Origin: Marinobacter santoriniensis NKSG1
GTDB taxonomy: Bacteria; Pseudomonadota; Gammaproteobacteria; Pseudomonadales; Oleiphilaceae
Direction of reading: 5' to 3'
Assembly: GCF_000347775.1 (NCBI RefSeq)
Contig: NZ_APAT01000003.1
Location: forward strand, 16,302-80,301
Length of the DNA stretch: 64,000 nt
The position numbers and the translations under genes were made by a program. Below the pieces are notes generated by a model that saw only the letters and a list, made by a program, of their open reading frames with translations, was not told the origin of the DNA and searched no databases. Positions 32,666 to 41,144 of this stretch are shown piece by piece. Positions within the stretch are counted from its first letter, which is position 1. Every line of letters starts with the position of its first letter.

Positions 32666-34173
32666 CGGGCGGGGCGCTTGCTCGGGGTTTTGCCGCCTTT
32701 GCCGGCGGGCTTGCCCTTCGGGCCGCCCTTGCGGTGGCCGGGCTTGGCGTCTTTCTTGAAGCCCTTGCCGGGGCCCTTGCGGAAGTTCTTCTTGCCCGGC
32801 GGCGGGCCCTTGCGGTCACGGCGGGGTGCTGCGGAAATCTCCGGCAGCGCTTCTGGTGTTTCCAGCGGCAATGCGCCCGGCTGGGCCATTTCCATCCAGC
32901 ACGCCATGGCACCGGCGATCATCGCCATGTCCATATCGTTGCGCTCGGCAATCTCGTCCAGCAGTGCCATCGCCTTGGGCAGCTTGCCGTCTTCGGCGAA
33001 CGCCAGCAGCTGGGTCTCGAACTGCTGTACCCGCATCTTCTGGAGATCGGCAGGAGAGGGCAGTTGGTAAGACTCCATGGGCGAGTTGGTGGCTCGCTCC
33101 AGGGTTCTCAACCAGCTGCGCTCACGCGGTGTGACCAGCAGGATGGCCTTGCCGGCGCGACCGGCACGACCAGTCCGGCCGACCCGGTGAATGTAGGCTT
33201 CGGTGTCGTAAGGCACATCGTAGTTGATCACATGGGTGATCCGGGGCACATCAAGGCCGCGGGCGGCGACGTCGGTAGCAACGATGATGTCCTTCTTGCC
33301 CCGCTTGAGATCTTCCACTGTCTGCTCACGCTGGCGCTGGTTCAGATCGCCATTGAGCGGCGCAACCGCGTGGCCGCGTGCTGACAGCTTTTCAGCCAGC
33401 AGTGTGGTCTCTGCCTTGGTGCGCACAAAAATGATCGACGCGTCGAACGGTTCCACTTCCAGGATGCGGGTGAGCGCGTCCAGTTTGCGTTCGGCGTAGA
33501 CCGGCAGCACAAACTGGGAGATCCGCTCCACGGTGCGGGTTTCGCTCTCGATCCGGACTTCGGTCGCATCCCTCAGATAGGTCTGGGCGACTTTCTTGAT
33601 CTGCGGCGGCATGGTGGCGGAGAACAGTGCGCGCTGGCAGTTCTCGGGGGTTTTCGCCAGGATGGCTTCGACATCATCGATAAAGCCCATACGCAGCATT
33701 TCGTCGGCTTCGTCCAGCACCAGCGCCTTGAGGCTGTTGAGCTTGAGTGTGCCCTTGCGCAGATGGTCGAGCAATCGGCCCGGCGTACCGACGATGACCT
33801 GGGCACCACGGCGAAGGCCCTTGATCTGGGGGCCGAAGTCCTGGCCACCATAAATGGGAAGCACATGGAACTGCCGGAATTTGCTGGCGTACGTTGTGAA
33901 CGCTTCAGCGACCTGGATGGCCAGTTCCCGTGTCGGGGCCAGCACCAGGATTTGCGGCTCTGCGGTTGAGGCATCGATTCGGCTCAGCAACGGCAGCGCG
34001 AAGGCCGCCGTTTTACCGGTACCGGTCTGGGCAACCCCAAGAAGATGTCGGCCGGCGAGCAGAGCCGGAATGGATTTCGCCTGGATGGGCGAAGGTGTTT
34101 CATAGCCAACGGCGGTGACAGCTTCGAGTACGGCTGCATCCAGCCCCAGGTCGGCAAAGGACGTTTCTGACAT
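32662..34173 (-). CDS. DEAD-box ATP-dependent RNA helicase (DeaD/CsdA-like)
   Basis: RNA-unwinding ATPase of 503 aa. Motifs in order: Q motif (YETPSPIQ), Walker A AQTGTGKT, PTREL, TPGRLL, DEAD in VLDEADEMLRMGF, SAT, ARGLDVP and HRVGRTGRAGRAGKA. The core resembles E. coli DeaD, but the C-terminal RRM-like domain of that protein is absent; instead there is a lysine/glycine/proline-rich tail (GKKNFRKGPGKGFKKDAK). The start MSETSFADLG is chosen as family-typical; the longer frame to 34224 lacks support. Likely involved in ribosome assembly or mRNA decay. Confidence 0.92.
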   Translation of the reverse strand: MSETSFADLGLDAAVLEAVTAVGYETPSPIQAKSIPALLAGRHLLGVAQTGTGKTAAFALPLLSRIDASTAEPQILVLAPTRELAIQVAEAFTTYASKFRQFHVLPIYGGQDFGPQIKGLRRGAQVIVGTPGRLLDHLRKGTLKLNSLKALVLDEADEMLRMGFIDDVEAILAKTPENCQRALFSATMPPQIKKVAQTYLRDATEVRIESETRTVERISQFVLPVYAERKLDALTRILEVEPFDASIIFVRTKAETTLLAEKLSARGHAVAPLNGDLNQRQREQTVEDLKRGKKDIIVATDVAARGLDVPRITHVINYDVPYDTEAYIHRVGRTGRAGRAGKAILLVTPRERSWLRTLERATNSPMESYQLPSPADLQKMRVQQFETQLLAFAEDGKLPKAMALLDEIAERNDMDMAMIAGAMACWMEMAQPGALPLETPEALPEISAAPRRDRKGPPPGKKNFRKGPGKGFKKDAKPGHRKGGPKGKPAGKGGKTPSKRPAR

Positions 34174-34321
34174 TGATTCACTCGGAATTCGGAGGGCAGG
34201 GCATCGCGGCGCGATGCATGACAAAGGTCACAGTATAGTCACTTTGCGCCGCCTTGGATACGCGCAATGGCGATGCGGGGGTATGCAATTCCCCTGACCC
34301 GGGCGGTTCTGTCCTTGTCCA

Positions 34322-34795
34322 TCACTCGCTGACCGGCAGGGTATGGGTGTTCTTGATCTCGCGCAGGGCGAAGTTGGAGTTTACCTGGGCAATTCCCCTC
34401 AGGGTGAAGATCTTTTCGTTCAGGAACTGGTCGTAGCTGGCCATGTCCGGCACCACAACCCGCAACACGAAGTCGGCATTGCCGGTCACGGCAAAGCACT
34501 GCAGGACCTCCGGATAGCTGCTGACCTCCCGCTCGATTTCCGCCGTGCTGTCGATGGTGTGTCGCTGCAGGGAGAGATTCACCAGTACGCACAGGCCCTG
34601 GCCCATGGCCTCGGGATCCAGCCGGGCGCTGTATCCCACGATAACGCCGGCTTCTTCCAGGGTTCGTACCCGGCGCCAGCAGGCGGCGGGAGACAGGCCG
34701 ACCTGTTCCGCGAGCATCTGGTTGCTGATTCGCCCATCCTGCTGCAAGACATCGAGAATGCGACGGTCCAGTTTGTCGAGGTTGACCTGTTTCAT
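34322..34795 (-). CDS. Lrp/AsnC family transcriptional regulator
   Basis: 157-aa regulator with an N-terminal winged helix (LDKLDRRILDVLQQDGRISN...LAEQVGLSPAACWRRV) and a C-terminal RAM ligand domain (VLQCFAVTGNADFVLRVVVPDM). Lrp/AsnC proteins form oligomers that bind amino acids and AT-rich dyads. It is divergent from the arylpyruvate oxidoreductase, aminotransferase and amino acid transporter genes, so it probably controls them in response to an aromatic amino acid. A symmetric AT-rich dyad lies in the shared control region. Confidence 0.93.
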   Translation of the reverse strand: MKQVNLDKLDRRILDVLQQDGRISNQMLAEQVGLSPAACWRRVRTLEEAGVIVGYSARLDPEAMGQGLCVLVNLSLQRHTIDSTAEIEREVSSYPEVLQCFAVTGNADFVLRVVVPDMASYDQFLNEKIFTLRGIAQVNSNFALREIKNTHTLPVSE

Positions 34796-34819
34796 TTGGT
34801 AACACCCATAAATATCAAA

Positions 34820-34839
34820 ACAATATTTCTAAATATTGT
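34820..34839. promoter_or_regulatory. AT-rich dyad, candidate Lrp-type operator
   Basis: ACAATATTT (34820-34828), two bases, then AAATATTGT (34831-34839) form a perfect nine-base inverted repeat. It sits 25 bases before the regulator start and 115 before the divergent oxidoreductase start. Two further ATATT-like half sites are close by. AT-rich dyads of this kind are typical Lrp/AsnC targets; binding is inferred. Confidence 0.5.
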
Positions 34840-34953
34840 CATTTATCAAAGAATATTGCACGTCGTGCTGTCCGCCTGCATGAAAAAGCAAGCACCTTTG
34901 AAGCCCTTCCCTCTAGAATTTTGGTTATAAAATCGACAACCGGAGGGGCGACC

Positions 34954-36069
34954 ATGACCGCCAGTACACCTCAACTCGACGACTACCGGCTCGAGGATCG
35001 ATATCTTCGGGAATCCGGCCGGGTTTTCCTGACCGGCACCCAGGCACTGGTCCGGATTCCGCTGATGCAGGCAGCCCTGGACAAGAAGCTCGGCCTGAAC
35101 ACCGCCGGGCTGGTCAGTGGCTACCGGGGCTCTCCGCTGGGTGCCTATGACCAGGCGCTCTGGCAGGCCAAGGATCTGCTGGATGAGAAACGCATTGATT
35201 TCGTACCGGCCATCAACGAAGACCTGGCCGCAACGATCATGCTGGGCACCCAGCAGGTCGAAACAGACGACGATCGCCAGGTCGACGGGGTTTTCGGGCT
35301 CTGGTATGGCAAGGGCCCGGGTGTAGACCGTGCCGGTGATGCGCTCAAACACGGCACCACCTATGGCAGCTCCCCTCACGGCGGCGTGCTGGTCGTGGCC
35401 GGCGACGACCATGGCTGCGTGTCGTCCTCCATGCCTCACCAGTCCGATGTGGCATTCATGGCGTGGTTCATGCCAACGATCAATCCGGCAAACATTGCCG
35501 AGTACCTGGAGTTCGGCCTCTGGGGTTATGCGCTGTCCCGTTACAGCGGCTGCTGGGTCGGTTTCAAAGCCATCTCGGAAACCGTTGAAAGCGCGGCTTC
35601 CGTGGAGCTGCCGCCGTTGCCCGAGTTCCAGATTCCCGATGACTTCACGCCACCGGCCGACGGCCTCCACTATCGCTGGCCGGACCTGCCTGGTCCCCAG
35701 CTGGAAACACGGATTGAGCACAAGCTTGCCGCCGTCCAGGCGTTCGCCCGTGCCAATCCGATTGACCGGTGCCTGTTCAATAATCCGCAGGCCCGTTTTG
35801 GCATCGTAACTACCGGCAAGGGGCACCTGGACCTGCTGGAGGCACTGGACCTGCTGGGTATCGATGAGGCCAGAGCCGCTGAAATGGGGCTCGATATCTA
35901 CAAGGTGGGCATGGTGTGGCCGCTCGAACGTCGCGGCATCCTGAACTTTGTCCATGGCAAGCAGGAAGTGCTGGTCATCGAGGAAAAGCGGGGCATCATC
36001 GAGAGCCAGATTAAGGAATACATGTCCGAACCGGATCGCCCCGGCGAGGTTCTGATCACCGGCAAATAG
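34954..36069 (+). CDS. 5' part of the interrupted indolepyruvate oxidoreductase
   Basis: Intact frame of 371 residues up to the amber codon. It covers the N-terminal pyrimidine-binding type region of the TPP enzyme (GLVSGYRGSPLGAYDQAL, INEDLAATIMLGTQQ, GDDHGCVSSSMPHQSD) and the following domain. The protein alone would lack the TPP pyrophosphate-binding domain, Fe-S clusters and gamma domain, so it should not be active. Confidence 0.7.
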   Translation: MTASTPQLDDYRLEDRYLRESGRVFLTGTQALVRIPLMQAALDKKLGLNTAGLVSGYRGSPLGAYDQALWQAKDLLDEKRIDFVPAINEDLAATIMLGTQQVETDDDRQVDGVFGLWYGKGPGVDRAGDALKHGTTYGSSPHGGVLVVAGDDHGCVSSSMPHQSDVAFMAWFMPTINPANIAEYLEFGLWGYALSRYSGCWVGFKAISETVESAASVELPPLPEFQIPDDFTPPADGLHYRWPDLPGPQLETRIEHKLAAVQAFARANPIDRCLFNNPQARFGIVTTGKGHLDLLEALDLLGIDEARAAEMGLDIYKVGMVWPLERRGILNFVHGKQEVLVIEEKRGIIESQIKEYMSEPDRPGEVLITGK

Positions 36070-36099
36070 GACGAATCCGGGCAACCGCTGATTCCGTAC

Positions 36100-38475
36100 G
36101 TGGGCGAACTCAGCCCGAAGCTGGTGGCCGGATACGTCGCGGCACGGCTGGCTCGGTTCTTCGATGTGGATTTCAGCGATCGTCTGAGCGCCATCAACCA
36201 GATGACCGATGCAATGGACCCCGGCGGGGTGAAGCGCCTGCCGTATTTCTGCTCGGGCTGTCCGCACAATACCTCCACCAAGGTTCCGGAGGGCAGCAAA
36301 GCGCTGGCCGGCATCGGGTGCCACTTCATGGCATCCTGGATGGGCCGTAACACCGAGTCGCTGATCCAGATGGGCGGTGAAGGCGTCAACTGGATCGGCA
36401 AGAGCCGGTACACAGGCAATCCTCACGTGTTCCAGAATCTGGGTGAGGGAACCTATTTCCATTCCGGTTCCATGGCGATTCGCCAGGCCATAGCGGCCGG
36501 CATCAACATCACCTACAAGATCCTGTTCAACGACGCTGTTGCGATGACCGGTGGCCAGCCGGTGGACGGTCAGATTACCGTGCCAATGATCGCCCAGCAG
36601 GTGAAGGCGGAGGGCGTTCGCCGGGTGGTGGTGCTCAGCGATGAGCCGGAAAAATACAAGGGGCATGAAGCCCTGTTCCCGTCGGATGTCACCTTCCACG
36701 ACCGTTCCGAGCTGGACCAGGTGCAGCGGGAGCTGCGCGAGATTCCGGGCTGTACCGTGCTGATCTACGACCAGACCTGTGCCGCCGAGAAGCGTCGGCG
36801 CCGCAAGCGTGGTCAGTTCCCGGATCCGGCCAAGCGCGCCTACATCAATCCCCATGTCTGTGAAGGTTGTGGTGATTGTTCGGTGCAGTCCAACTGCCTG
36901 TCGGTGGTTCCGCGCAAGACCGAGCTGGGGCGCAAACGCAAGATCGACCAGTCCTCCTGTAACAAGGATTTCTCCTGCGTGTCCGGCTTCTGTCCGAGCT
37001 TCGTGACCGTCGAGGGCGGTCAGCTCCGCAAGTCCCGGGGGATGGATACCGGATCCGTGCTGGCGGACAACCTGTCCAGCCTGCCGGAACCCACTCTGCC
37101 GGCGCTCAATGGCTCCTACGATCTGCTCGTTGGCGGTGTTGGTGGTACGGGGGTGGTCACCGTCGGCCAGGTCATTACCATGGCCGCGCACCTGGAATCC
37201 CGCGGTGCTTCGGTCCTGGACTTCATGGGGTTCGCGCAGAAGGGCGGTACCGTGCTCAGCTACGTGCGCATGGCGCCGTCTCCGGATAGGCTCCACCAGG
37301 TTCGAATCAGCAACGGGCAGGCCGATGCGGTGATTGCCTGTGACATGGTTGTCGCCTCGTCCCAGAAAGCACTCAGCGTACTGCGGCCGAATCACACCCG
37401 TGTGGTGGCGAACCAGGCCGAACTGCCCACGGCGGACTATGTGTTGTTCCGGGACGCTGACATGCAGGCGGACAAACGGCTGGGCGTGATTCGTGATGCC
37501 GTTGGTGAGGATCATTTCGCCGCGCTGGATGCCAATGCCCTGGCAGACAAGCTGATGGGGGATACCGTGTTCTCCAACGTGATGATGCTCGGGTTCGCCT
37601 GGCAGAAAGGGCTGCTGCCGCTATCGAAAGACGCACTGATGAAGGCGCTTGAGCTCAACGGTGTCGCGGTTGAGCGCAACAAGGAAGCCTTCGGCTGGGG
37701 GCGGGTCGCCGCCGAGCGTCTCGATGTCGTGACCAAGCTGGCGGAGAGCAACGGTGAACAACCGGACGTGGTCGAAGTGGAGCCCTCCCTGGATGCATTG
37801 ATCCAGACCCGGCATGCCCACCTCGAGCAATACCAGAATCGCCAGTGGGCGGATCGGTATCGGGATCTGGTCGACCAGGTGCGCAAGGCCGAGCAGGAAC
37901 TCGGGTCGGACAGCCTGTTGCTGACGAGGGCGGTTGCCGAACAGCTTTACCGGTTCATGGCCTACAAGGACGAATACGAAGTGGCCAGGCTGTTCACGGA
38001 AACCGATTTCATGAAAGAAATCAGTAACACCTTTGAAGGGGACTACAAGGTTCACTTCCATCTGGCGCCGCCGATCCTGAATCGGGGCCTGGATGCCCGG
38101 GGCCGTCCGAAGAAGCGGCAGTTCGGGCCCTGGATGTTCCGGGCGTTCAAACTGCTGGCCAAACTGCGCGGTCTGCGAGGAACGGCCCTGGATCCGTTCC
38201 GCTATTCCGCGGATCGGAAGCTGGATCGGTCTCTCCTGAATGACTATCGCACGCTGGTTGACCGGATCGTTCGGGAACTGAATGCGGACAACCATGAAAC
38301 TTTCCTGCAGCTGGCCGAGTTGCCCGCAGAGATTCGCGGTTTTGGACCGGTTCGCGAGCAGGCGGCCGAAGCGATCCAGGAGAAACAGGCACAACTGTTC
38401 AAGGCACTGGATACCGGTCGGCCGACATTGATCCGGACCGTTCAGGCCGATGTGAAGGAGGAAAACCATGTTTGA
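36100..38475 (+). CDS. 3' part of the interrupted indolepyruvate oxidoreductase
   Basis: Same frame, opening at a GTG ten codons after the TAG, without a recognisable ribosome site (residues would begin VGELSPKLVAGY). It contains the TPP-binding region (GIGCHFMASWMG...GGEGVNWIG), the ferredoxin-like cysteines near 36860-36990 and the gamma subunit domain (DFMGFAQKGGTVLSYVRMA). It is probably made only if the stop is bypassed. Its end overlaps the aminotransferase start by eight bases. Confidence 0.6.
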   Translation: MGELSPKLVAGYVAARLARFFDVDFSDRLSAINQMTDAMDPGGVKRLPYFCSGCPHNTSTKVPEGSKALAGIGCHFMASWMGRNTESLIQMGGEGVNWIGKSRYTGNPHVFQNLGEGTYFHSGSMAIRQAIAAGINITYKILFNDAVAMTGGQPVDGQITVPMIAQQVKAEGVRRVVVLSDEPEKYKGHEALFPSDVTFHDRSELDQVQRELREIPGCTVLIYDQTCAAEKRRRRKRGQFPDPAKRAYINPHVCEGCGDCSVQSNCLSVVPRKTELGRKRKIDQSSCNKDFSCVSGFCPSFVTVEGGQLRKSRGMDTGSVLADNLSSLPEPTLPALNGSYDLLVGGVGGTGVVTVGQVITMAAHLESRGASVLDFMGFAQKGGTVLSYVRMAPSPDRLHQVRISNGQADAVIACDMVVASSQKALSVLRPNHTRVVANQAELPTADYVLFRDADMQADKRLGVIRDAVGEDHFAALDANALADKLMGDTVFSNVMMLGFAWQKGLLPLSKDALMKALELNGVAVERNKEAFGWGRVAAERLDVVTKLAESNGEQPDVVEVEPSLDALIQTRHAHLEQYQNRQWADRYRDLVDQVRKAEQELGSDSLLLTRAVAEQLYRFMAYKDEYEVARLFTETDFMKEISNTFEGDYKVHFHLAPPILNRGLDARGRPKKRQFGPWMFRAFKLLAKLRGLRGTALDPFRYSADRKLDRSLLNDYRTLVDRIVRELNADNHETFLQLAELPAEIRGFGPVREQAAEAIQEKQAQLFKALDTGRPTLIRTVQADVKEENHV

Positions 38476-39649
38476 AGGCCTCAAGCCGTTACCCCAGGAT
38501 CCGATCCTGCAACTGATGCAGACGTTTCGGGACGATCCCCGTGACGACAAGATTGATCTGGGTATTGGGGTGTACAAGGACGACTCTGGCAATACACCGA
38601 TCATGGCGGCGGTTCATGAGGCCGAACGCCGCCTGCTGGAACAGGAAGTGACCAAAAGCTATGTCGGGCCGGCCGGCTCTGCAGGCTTCAATCAGGCCAT
38701 CGCCGATCTGGTGCTTGGTGCCGACAATGCGCTGATTCGTGATCAGCGGGTATCGGTGGTACAGACGCCCGGTGGTTGCGGTGCCCTGCGCATGGCCGCG
38801 GAATTTCTGCGGCTGTGCCATTCGGACACGACCGTCTGGGTCAGTACGCCAACCTGGGGCAATCACCTGCCTCTGCTTGGCGGCGCCGGTCTGGCGATCC
38901 GCGAGTACCCCTACCTTGACAGCCAGACACTTCAGGTGGATTTCGACCGCATGATGGGTGCCCTGGAGCAGGCCAGCGCCGGTGACGTTGTGTTGCTGCA
39001 TGGCTGTTGCCACAACCCTTCCGGCGCGGACCTGACCGTCGACCAGTGGCAGCAGGTCACTGATCTGATGCTGAAGAAAGGCCTGCTGCCGTTTGTCGAT
39101 ATGGCCTATCAGGGTCTGGGGGACGGACTCGATGCCGACGCCGCAGGGCTTCGGCATGTGGCAAGCCGGGTTCCTGAAATGGTGGTTGCCTCTTCCTGTT
39201 CCAAGAATTTCGGTCTCTATCGGGAGCGTACTGGCGCCCTGATGCTGATCGGGGAAACGGCGGACGCCCAGAAAGCGGCTACCAGTCAGCTCCTGAGCGT
39301 GATCCGTTCCCATTATTCCATGCCGCCTGCCCATGGGGCGGCCATCGTCGAGACCATCCTGGGAGACGAAGGGTTGCGCAGCCAGTGGCAGAGCGAACTG
39401 AACGGCATGTGTGAGCGGATTCTCCATCTGCGTCATGCCTTTGCCGCAGCGCTTGCACCTGCCGGTGATTTTGGATTCATCGCCCGTCAACGGGGCATGT
39501 TTTCATTCCTCGGTATTGCCCCGGAGCAGGTCCGGCAGCTCAGGGAAGAGTTTGGTATCTACATGCTCGATTCCAGTCGGGTCAACGTGGCGGGTCTGAA
39601 CGACCAATCCATGCCACGCGTGGCGGAGGCTGTCCGGTCCGTGCTGTGA
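38468..39649 (+). CDS. aromatic/aspartate-type aminotransferase (class I)
   Basis: PLP-dependent aminotransferase of 393 aa in the AspC/TyrB family. The N-terminal DDPRDDKIDLGIGVYKD, the HGCCHNPSG motif and the PLP lysine in SSCSKNFGLYRER (Lys246) are visible. Coupled to the preceding oxidoreductase gene by an eight-base overlap, it most likely converts aromatic amino acids to the aryl-pyruvates that enzyme uses. Aspartate activity cannot be excluded from sequence alone. Confidence 0.9.
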   Translation: MFEGLKPLPQDPILQLMQTFRDDPRDDKIDLGIGVYKDDSGNTPIMAAVHEAERRLLEQEVTKSYVGPAGSAGFNQAIADLVLGADNALIRDQRVSVVQTPGGCGALRMAAEFLRLCHSDTTVWVSTPTWGNHLPLLGGAGLAIREYPYLDSQTLQVDFDRMMGALEQASAGDVVLLHGCCHNPSGADLTVDQWQQVTDLMLKKGLLPFVDMAYQGLGDGLDADAAGLRHVASRVPEMVVASSCSKNFGLYRERTGALMLIGETADAQKAATSQLLSVIRSHYSMPPAHGAAIVETILGDEGLRSQWQSELNGMCERILHLRHAFAAALAPAGDFGFIARQRGMFSFLGIAPEQVRQLREEFGIYMLDSSRVNVAGLNDQSMPRVAEAVRSVL

Positions 39650-39698
39650 CCCGTCTCTGTTCGCGCTTTCCGACAAAAACAACTAACCGGAGATCTCA

Positions 39699-41084
39699 AT
39701 GAGTAACCAAACTGTTCAACCGCACCAGCAGGCGTCGAGCCTCTGGTCGTCGCGTCTCGCCTTCATTCTCGCTGCCGCCGGTTCGGCGGTGGGTCTGGGG
39801 AATATCTGGAAATTCCCCTACATCACCGGTGAGAATGGCGGCGGCGCCTTCGTGATTGTCTACCTGATCTGTATCGCCGTCATTGGGGTGCCGGTGTTGA
39901 TCGCAGAGACAATGATTGGCCGCCGTGGCGGGCAGAGCCCGGTGGGCACCATGCGCTCGCTGACCGAATCCGAAGGCGTATCCCGGGGCTGGCGTGCCAT
40001 CGGCTGGAATGGTGTGATCGCTTCCTTCCTGGTGCTGTCCTTCTATTCGGTGATTGGCGGCTGGTCGCTGGTCTACATTGGCAAGGCCGCCGCGGGGGCG
40101 TTTGTCGGAGCCGACGCGGATGCTATCGGTGCCCAGTTCGGTGGCCTTCTTGGCAACCCCTGGGAGTTGCTGGCCTGGCACGGCGTCTTTATGGCGATCG
40201 TGATCTTTATCGTGGCGAAAGGCATCCGCTCAGGGCTGGAGCGGGCAGTGAACCTGCTGATGCCGTTGTTGTTCGTGCTGCTGATTGCGATGGTGATCTA
40301 CGCGATGAATACCGACAGTTTCGGTCGCGCCGTCAGTTTCATGTTCTCGCCCGATTTCAGCAAGCTCACGACGCAGGGTGTGCTGACGGCTCTGGGCCAC
40401 GCGGCGTTCACCCTGAGTATCGGTATCGGTGTCATCATGGCGTATGGCTCTTATCTGCCCAAGCGGGTCAATATCGCCGGCACCGCCATGACGATCGCCG
40501 TGATCGATACCAGTGTGGCTCTGCTGGCGGGGCTCGCGATCTTCCCGTTGGTCTTTTCCAACGGGCTGGAGCCCGGCGCCGGTCCGGGGCTGATCTTTGT
40601 CACTCTGCCCCTGGCATTTGGCAAGATGGGCGGCGGTATCGTTTTCGGGGCCATTTTCTTCACCCTGTTGCTCGTCGCGGCCGTGACTTCGGCCATTTCC
40701 ATGCTGGAGCCGGTGGTGGAATGGCTGGAAGAGCATAAGGGCGTGAGCCGGGTCAAAGGCGCACTCTTCGGTGGCCTCGCCATCTGGTTCATTGGCCTGG
40801 GAACGGTGCTTTCCTTCAATGTGTGGTCCGATGTTCACCCGCTCGGCTTCATCGGCTATTTCGAAGGCAAGACGGTGTTCGATCTTCTGGACTTCCTGGT
40901 GTCCAATCTCATGATGCCGCTTGGTGGACTGGCGATTGCGCTGTTTGCCGGCTGGGCGATGAAGCGGGAAGGCCTGTCGGACGACATAGGCCTGAGAGGT
41001 GGAATTTACACCGCTTTCATGGCGGTGCTGCGCTACCTGACGCCGGCGGGTATCGTTGTGGTGTTCCTGTACAACTTCTTCTGA
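39699..41084 (+). CDS. sodium-dependent amino acid transporter (NSS/SNF family)
   Basis: Membrane symporter of 461 aa with about eleven to twelve helices. The signature of the LeuT-like family, GSAVGLGNIWKFPYITGENGG, is at the N terminus and forms the Na+ and substrate site. Bacterial members carry leucine, tryptophan or tyrosine. CCGGAG precedes ATG 39699. As last gene of the aminotransferase unit it probably imports an aromatic amino acid; a long terminator hairpin follows. Confidence 0.9.
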   Translation: MSNQTVQPHQQASSLWSSRLAFILAAAGSAVGLGNIWKFPYITGENGGGAFVIVYLICIAVIGVPVLIAETMIGRRGGQSPVGTMRSLTESEGVSRGWRAIGWNGVIASFLVLSFYSVIGGWSLVYIGKAAAGAFVGADADAIGAQFGGLLGNPWELLAWHGVFMAIVIFIVAKGIRSGLERAVNLLMPLLFVLLIAMVIYAMNTDSFGRAVSFMFSPDFSKLTTQGVLTALGHAAFTLSIGIGVIMAYGSYLPKRVNIAGTAMTIAVIDTSVALLAGLAIFPLVFSNGLEPGAGPGLIFVTLPLAFGKMGGGIVFGAIFFTLLLVAAVTSAISMLEPVVEWLEEHKGVSRVKGALFGGLAIWFIGLGTVLSFNVWSDVHPLGFIGYFEGKTVFDLLDFLVSNLMMPLGGLAIALFAGWAMKREGLSDDIGLRGGIYTAFMAVLRYLTPAGIVVVFLYNFF

Positions 41085-41095
41085 CCCCTCCGTTT

Positions 41096-41144
41096 AACGC
41101 AGAAAACCTCACAGTGGCTCGGCCACTGTGAGGTTTTCTGCGTT
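41096..41144. terminator. 23-bp perfect hairpin, shared terminator of transporter gene and paaX
   Basis: Arms 41096-41118 and 41122-41144 are perfect inverted repeats of 23 bases around a TCG loop (AACCTCACAGTGGC inside). It follows the transporter stop by 11 bases and covers the last codons of the convergent paaX. The A/T-rich outer parts can serve as T-runs in either direction. Confidence 0.7.

Larger units (their letters stand above)
34954..38475 (+). pseudogene. indolepyruvate:ferredoxin oxidoreductase (fused alpha-gamma type), interrupted by one in-frame TAG
   Basis: Whole locus of 1173 codons, about the normal length for the fused IOR family. These enzymes use TPP and Fe-S clusters to oxidise aryl-pyruvates with CoA to aryl-acetyl-CoA, CO2 and reduced ferredoxin. 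Codon 372 (36067-36069) is TAG; the frame on both sides is the same and the protein similarity continues across it (GEVLITGK-stop-DESGQPLIPYVGELSP). CGGAGGGG supports ATG 34954. Later parts contain cysteine clusters (CEGCGDC, FCPSF) and the gamma domain VGGVGGTGVVTVGQV. Whether it is dead, read through or a sequencing error cannot be told. Confidence 0.75.

Noticed and set aside
36067..36069. Pyrrolysine or another recoded amino acid at the TAG
   Set aside because: No pyl genes or recoding structure are visible and this lineage is not known to use pyrrolysine; nonsense mutation or sequencing error is simpler.
34846..37515. 889-codon open frame on the - strand opposite the oxidoreductase
   Set aside because: Antisense shadow; the + frame carries the conserved TPP-enzyme and ferredoxin motifs on both sides of the amber codon.
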